From: Massilia niastensis DSM 21313
Lineage (GTDB): Bacteria; Pseudomonadota; Gammaproteobacteria; Burkholderiales; Burkholderiaceae_D
DNA: 64,000 nucleotides
Reading direction: 5' to 3'
Assembly: GCF_000382345.1 (NCBI RefSeq)
Contig: NZ_KB908101.1
Coordinates: 22,039-86,038, forward strand
Shown here: piece by piece, positions 60,989 through 64,000 of the stretch
Position numbering within the stretch: the first letter of the stretch is position 1
Layout: every line of letters starts with the position of its first letter
Notes under the pieces: generated by a model
Seen by the model: the letters and a program-made list of their open reading frames with translations, nothing else
What the model was told of the DNA's origin: nothing
The model's database searches: none
Position numbers and translations under genes: made by a program

Positions 60989-61015
60989 GTTGCGTCTCCT
61001 GTGTTGTACTCCCCA

Positions 61016-61035
61016 TATACTCTAGTTGGAGTATA
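61016..61035 (-). promoter_or_regulatory. Palindromic operator of the CopG/esterase operon
   Basis: TATACTC (61016-61022) and GAGTATA (61029-61035) are exact inverse complements around TAGTTG. The site is 28 nt before the CopG start, overlapping the likely promoter; a further TACTCC half-site lies at 61007-61012. Confidence 0.6.
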
Positions 61036-61136
61036 AAACGGCGATTACAAGAGTGCGACCAGTTTTTCTTTCAATGCGTTCTTCAGGGATTGCCCATGTT
61101 GCAAACTGGTCACCCACAAGCGACCAGGCCTTGCTG

Positions 61137-61382
61137 TCAGGTCATGGCGTTGTCGACCGCATGCGGCCACGGCAAGGGGTGCTGTTCCACCCATGCCCTT
61201 GCTCTAGAAAAAGCCTCGTCCTGGGCATGGCGGATATCGCCGAAACCCACGCAGGTAAAGGCGAATTCATGGCGGATCGCGCCGGACGCTGCGTCAACGA
61301 TGAAGGTGCGGTAGACCTGATGCGGAGCATCGAGCACCAGTCCGACGTCGATCCAGTGTCCGCGATATTGTTGGTATGGCAT
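61137..61382 (-). CDS. Conserved-looking small hypothetical protein
   Basis: An 81-residue soluble protein, MPYQQYRGHWIDVGLVLDAP then HQVYRTFIVDAASG and AFSRARAWVEQHPLP. The residue mix, two short strands then a helix, and a good AAAGGACAGG ribosome site support a real gene. I do not recognise a family. It stands alone between the CopG operon and the desaturase gene. Confidence 0.6.
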   Translation of the reverse strand: MPYQQYRGHWIDVGLVLDAPHQVYRTFIVDAASGAIRHEFAFTCVGFGDIRHAQDEAFSRARAWVEQHPLPWPHAVDNAMT

Positions 61383-61587
61383 CCTGTCCTTTCCTGGGTT
61401 GCGCCAGCAACGTCAGGCGGCAGGGAAAGCCCTGCGACTCGCACAGGTACCAGGCGTTGCGGCTGGATGCTCGCCGGTAGAGGCAAGTCATCAGTGCTTT
61501 CATGATACTTGCCGGCGCCAAACCCGACGTCAGCCAGCGTCCGACATCTGTGTAGGAGAACACGCGTTGTGCTTGCCAGCATGGAGA

Positions 61588-62769
61588 TCAGGCATAAGCA
61601 CGCAATTCGCCCGCAAAACGGCGCAACTGCGCACATTCGGCCCGCGAGGCGCGGGTGCACCACTCGGCCAGCATGCGGAACAGCCCGTCTTCGGTCTCGA
61701 GCGAGCGCTGCCACACCTGCGTCAATTGCACCCGCAGGGCCTGGATGTCGCGCAGCCGCCCGTTCGCGGCCAGCACGCTGCCGAGCATGGCGGTTTCGTC
61801 GGCGCTCAGGTAGCCGGGATCGCGCCGCAGCAGCCGCAGCGCGGCCCTGCGGTTCAGGACCCCCGCCAGCGACATGCTGCGGATTTCCTGGCGCAGCACG
61901 GGCGCCAGCCGCGCCGACAGCGTGGCCATCACGTGCGCCCGGTTGCCGAGGACGGCATGCAGCGTGCGCTCATCCACGTCCTGGCAGGACGGACGCGTGC
62001 GCGGCGCGAGCGGGACGGGACGCACCTGCGCCAGTCCCAGCAGCGCCAGGGTGCGGATGTACAGCCAGCCCAGGTCGAACTCATACCATTTCACCGACAT
62101 TTTCGCCGAGCAAGGGTAGGCGTGATGGTTGTTGTGCAGCTCTTCCCCGCCGATCAGCAGGCCGAGCGGGACGATATTCACGGCGGCTTCGCGGCAATCG
62201 AAGTTGCGGTACCCGATCGCATGCCCTACCCCGTTGACCACGCCGGCCGCCAGGACGGGAATCCACAGCATCTGGATCCCCCACACCGCCAGGCCGAGGA
62301 TGCCGAACAGGGCGACGTCGGCGACCAGCAGCAGCCCCACGCCCTGCCAGGTCCAGCGGCTGTACAGGTGGCGTTCGATCCAGTCGTCGGGACAGCCCTT
62401 GCCGTAGCGCGCCACCACCTCCCGGTCGCGGCTGGCGGTGCGATACAGTTCGGCTCCCCTGAGCAGTACCGCGCGCAGGCCGACGATCCGGGGACTGTGG
62501 GGGTCGCCCACCTGCTCGCAGCAGGCATGGTGCTTGCGGTGGACCGCCACCCATTCGCGCGTCACCATGCCGGTGGTGAGCCAGAGCCAGAAGCGGAACA
62601 GGTGGCCGATGAGCGGATGCAGCGTCAGCGCGTGGTGGGCCTGGTGGCGGTGCAGGTAGACCGTCACCGCCACAATGGTCAGGTGGGTCGACAGCAGGGT
62701 GTAGCCGATGACGGCGTAGAGTGGCGCATCGGCGGCGCCTGTCGCAAGAAACCGAAGTACTTGATCCAT
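61588..62769 (-). CDS. Membrane fatty-acid (acyl-CoA) desaturase
   Basis: A 393-residue di-iron desaturase. The three His boxes are HRHQAHH (40-46), HRKHH (77-81) and HNNHH in GGEELHNNHHAYP. Several hydrophobic segments anchor it in the inner membrane. It would introduce a double bond, probably delta-9, to adjust membrane fluidity. The C-terminal about 100 residues (LAPVLRQEIRSM onward) form an extra helical tail also known in Pseudomonas DesA-type enzymes. ATG 62769 has GAGGAGC upstream; the frame is open earlier without support. The 205-bp gap behind it shows no clear gene. Confidence 0.92.
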   Translation of the reverse strand: MDQVLRFLATGAADAPLYAVIGYTLLSTHLTIVAVTVYLHRHQAHHALTLHPLIGHLFRFWLWLTTGMVTREWVAVHRKHHACCEQVGDPHSPRIVGLRAVLLRGAELYRTASRDREVVARYGKGCPDDWIERHLYSRWTWQGVGLLLVADVALFGILGLAVWGIQMLWIPVLAAGVVNGVGHAIGYRNFDCREAAVNIVPLGLLIGGEELHNNHHAYPCSAKMSVKWYEFDLGWLYIRTLALLGLAQVRPVPLAPRTRPSCQDVDERTLHAVLGNRAHVMATLSARLAPVLRQEIRSMSLAGVLNRRAALRLLRRDPGYLSADETAMLGSVLAANGRLRDIQALRVQLTQVWQRSLETEDGLFRMLAEWCTRASRAECAQLRRFAGELRAYA

Positions 62770-63025
62770 CGCATGCTCCTCAGGTCCGACCGGGCGCGCA
62801 TGCGGCCAACGGCGGAGGACCTCCAGGCATGGCGCGCTGTGGCGCCATTCACTCGCAGCGGCGGGGAACCGCCATCCACGATACACCCTTGCCGCGGCCG
62901 GCGCGCACGCTTGCGGTAGCGGGCGCGCCGTACAGCTTTCTGCGTGTCAACGCGGCGACGCCGCGCGCAGATAGGGTGCACTATGAAGCCCGCCCCCAGG
63001 GTTCATCCACCATCCAAAGCTCATC

Positions 63026-63316
63026 ATGAAATGGCCAACCGCCGGATTCCACGTGTATGTCAGAGATGCAGATGGCACCGTCCTGCCCTGGACCGACACG
63101 CAAACGTCCGATCCGGGCGTGGCCGAGAACGCGATCGTCGATCTCCAGGGCCGCACTTACCTGCTCGACAGTCCCTGCGTGCTGGTCGCGGCCTACGGCG
63201 ACAGTGTCTATTTCACCCATGAATTCGACACCAGCAGGAATGCCACGGACGAGATCCAGAAACTCCTGGTGCGGCTCGGCCGTATCGACTGGCTGACCTT
63301 TCCCTCGGTGCACTAG
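63026..63316 (+). CDS. Small hypothetical protein
   Basis: A 96-residue protein (MKWPTAGFHVYVRDADGTVL, FTHEFDTSRNATDEIQKLL). It has mixed beta strands and one helix, no signal peptide and no membrane helix. Codon use looks coding and the start is plausible, with only a weak CAAAG site. No family recognised. It converges on another small gene. Confidence 0.55.
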   Translation: MKWPTAGFHVYVRDADGTVLPWTDTQTSDPGVAENAIVDLQGRTYLLDSPCVLVAAYGDSVYFTHEFDTSRNATDEIQKLLVRLGRIDWLTFPSVH

Positions 63317-63350
63317 GCGCTTGCGCCGGGACCGTTCATGAGGAGCCGGG

Positions 63351-63551
63351 TTAAGGGGATGCTGCACGGTGTCCCGGTCGTCGGACCGCCGTCGATGAAA
63401 CGACCCGGTCGATGACGGGCTCCGGAATATTCATTTCACGAAGAAATTTTGCCGCATAGGCCGCGCCATACGTACGCTGGAGCACGACGGCGACATCGAC
63501 CATGGCTTGCCGATGAGAATCGCGCCGTCTGTCGGATTGCATGCCACTCAT
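63351..63551 (-). CDS. Small hypothetical protein with C-terminal helix pair
   Basis: A 66-residue protein. AMVDVAVVLQRTYGAAYAAKFL then REMNIPEPVIDRVVS resembles small proteins common in Burkholderiales that end in a similar helix-turn-helix-like segment (recall only). ATG 63551 was chosen because GGAG lies seven bases upstream. Confidence 0.5.
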   Translation of the reverse strand: MSGMQSDRRRDSHRQAMVDVAVVLQRTYGAAYAAKFLREMNIPEPVIDRVVSSTAVRRPGHRAASP

Positions 63552-63625
63552 GCGCGACTCCATGGAAGCCAGGACAAGTCCAGACTACAGTGGCATATGC
63601 TGAGCGTATATTCAATTTAAACTAT

Positions 63626-63648
63626 CAACCATTAACTGATAATAGTTG
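63626..63648. other. Imperfect dyad in an AT-rich patch
   Basis: CAACCATTA and TAATAGTTG pair with one mismatch around five bases. The surrounding 63590-63720 is clearly AT-richer than the rest of the window, beside the transposase, and may be foreign or the IS end. Confidence 0.3.
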
Positions 63649-63764
63649 CTCATGCCAAATCACAGCAATAGAGAAGGACCGTTCCAATAGAACTCTCCGG
63701 ATATGTTTTTTGTTTGGAATGGCGTACCGAAGTCGGCGTTTGTCAACGTAGTTGTCGCGTCACC

Positions 63765-64000
63765 TCAAGCTACTTGCTGTAGTGCTTCTGGCCGAATCCG
63801 TTCCGGATTCAACCAGACCTGGTCTTCCAGCTTCCAATTCCTCGTGCCGCGCGACCAGCGCCCCGGATTGCTGTTTCTGGCGTCTCGATAGACCTTCTCG
63901 CGGCACGCCAGAATCGCCGCATCCTGACCAGTGTGGCGCTGCGCCGGCGTCACGAATTTCAGGCTGCTGTGCTTGTGTTCCTGGTTGTACCAGCGTACGA
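63765..64000 (-). CDS. IS3-type transposase, C-terminal end (cut by window edge)
   Basis: The last 78 codons of an integrase-core transposase. WYNQEHKHSSLKFVTPAQRH, CREKVYRDARNSNPGRWSRG and TRNWKLEDQVWLNPER are typical of the OrfB C-terminus in the IS3 family. The final catalytic Glu lies outside the window. The element's outer end should be near 63700, but I could not identify its inverted repeat without the other end. Confidence 0.85.
   Translation of the reverse strand, partial: VRWYNQEHKHSSLKFVTPAQRHTGQDAAILACREKVYRDARNSNPGRWSRGTRNWKLEDQVWLNPERIRPEALQQVA

Noticed and set aside
61294..61563. 89-codon ORF before the 81-residue hypothetical gene
   Set aside because: It overlaps the better-supported gene in another frame, and its second half (RTLDRRRTGARCSASG) looks like GC-frame noise. 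The first half (MKALMTCLYRR) is the only part that could be real.

Overview
The window is a GC-rich, densely coded chromosome segment from a Gram-negative betaproteobacterium. The porins, the TonB-dependent receptors, the Ohr/OhrR and Kdp gene orders and the non-phosphorylating pentose genes point to Oxalobacteraceae (Massilia, Duganella or Herbaspirillum-like). The genus is inferred from recall of protein similarity, not from a search. I found no rRNA, tRNA or CRISPR.

Region 1 (1-24290) is a locus for plant arabinan and L-arabinose, almost all on the minus strand. It holds a sugar ABC-transporter binding protein (cut by the left edge), secreted GH127, GH43, GH51 and GH97 hydrolases, a cytoplasmic GH43, a mutarotase, a GPH/MFS sugar transporter and a TonB-dependent receptor. 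It also holds all five activities of the oxidative L-arabinose route: SDR dehydrogenase, SMP-30 lactonase, IlvD/Edd-type dehydratase, AraD1 (FAH-fold) dehydratase and 2-oxoglutarate-semialdehyde dehydrogenase. Polymer can thus be traced to 2-oxoglutarate in one locus. Three promoters share a 41-nt block with fixed internal spacing (512-552, 17050-17090, 24242-24282), a strong candidate operator/promoter for the regulon. An Old Yellow Enzyme gene and a large winged-helix/ATPase regulator sit at its left end.

Region 2 (24770-38230) has a general porin, an MCP next to a cheW gene with an internal in-frame deletion, the full urease operon ureDABCEFG plus a small His-rich membrane protein, a hybrid histidine kinase, an M28 peptidase and an ABM-domain protein. 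Region 3 (38219-48530) is a potassium module on the minus strand: torF-like porin, a 30-codon small ORF, kdpF, kdpA, kdpB, kdpC, kdpD, kdpE and a further histidine kinase. KdpE-like boxes lie before both torF and kdp.

Region 4 (48530-51000) has waaF-hldD for LPS heptose. Behind them is a 231-bp element with perfect 29-bp inverted ends, next to a duplicated hldD 3' end and terminator. Region 5 (51140-56450) pairs a DUF2946 protein, a siderophore-type TonB receptor and a PepSY membrane protein with a convergent haem o synthase. Region 6 (56760-61040) is an oxidative-stress block (ohr, ohrR, a Rof-like gene, msrA, a second ohrR), then a CopG/esterase pair with its own palindromic operator. The right end carries a fatty-acid desaturase, small hypothetical genes, an AT-rich patch and the 3' part of an IS3-type transposase.
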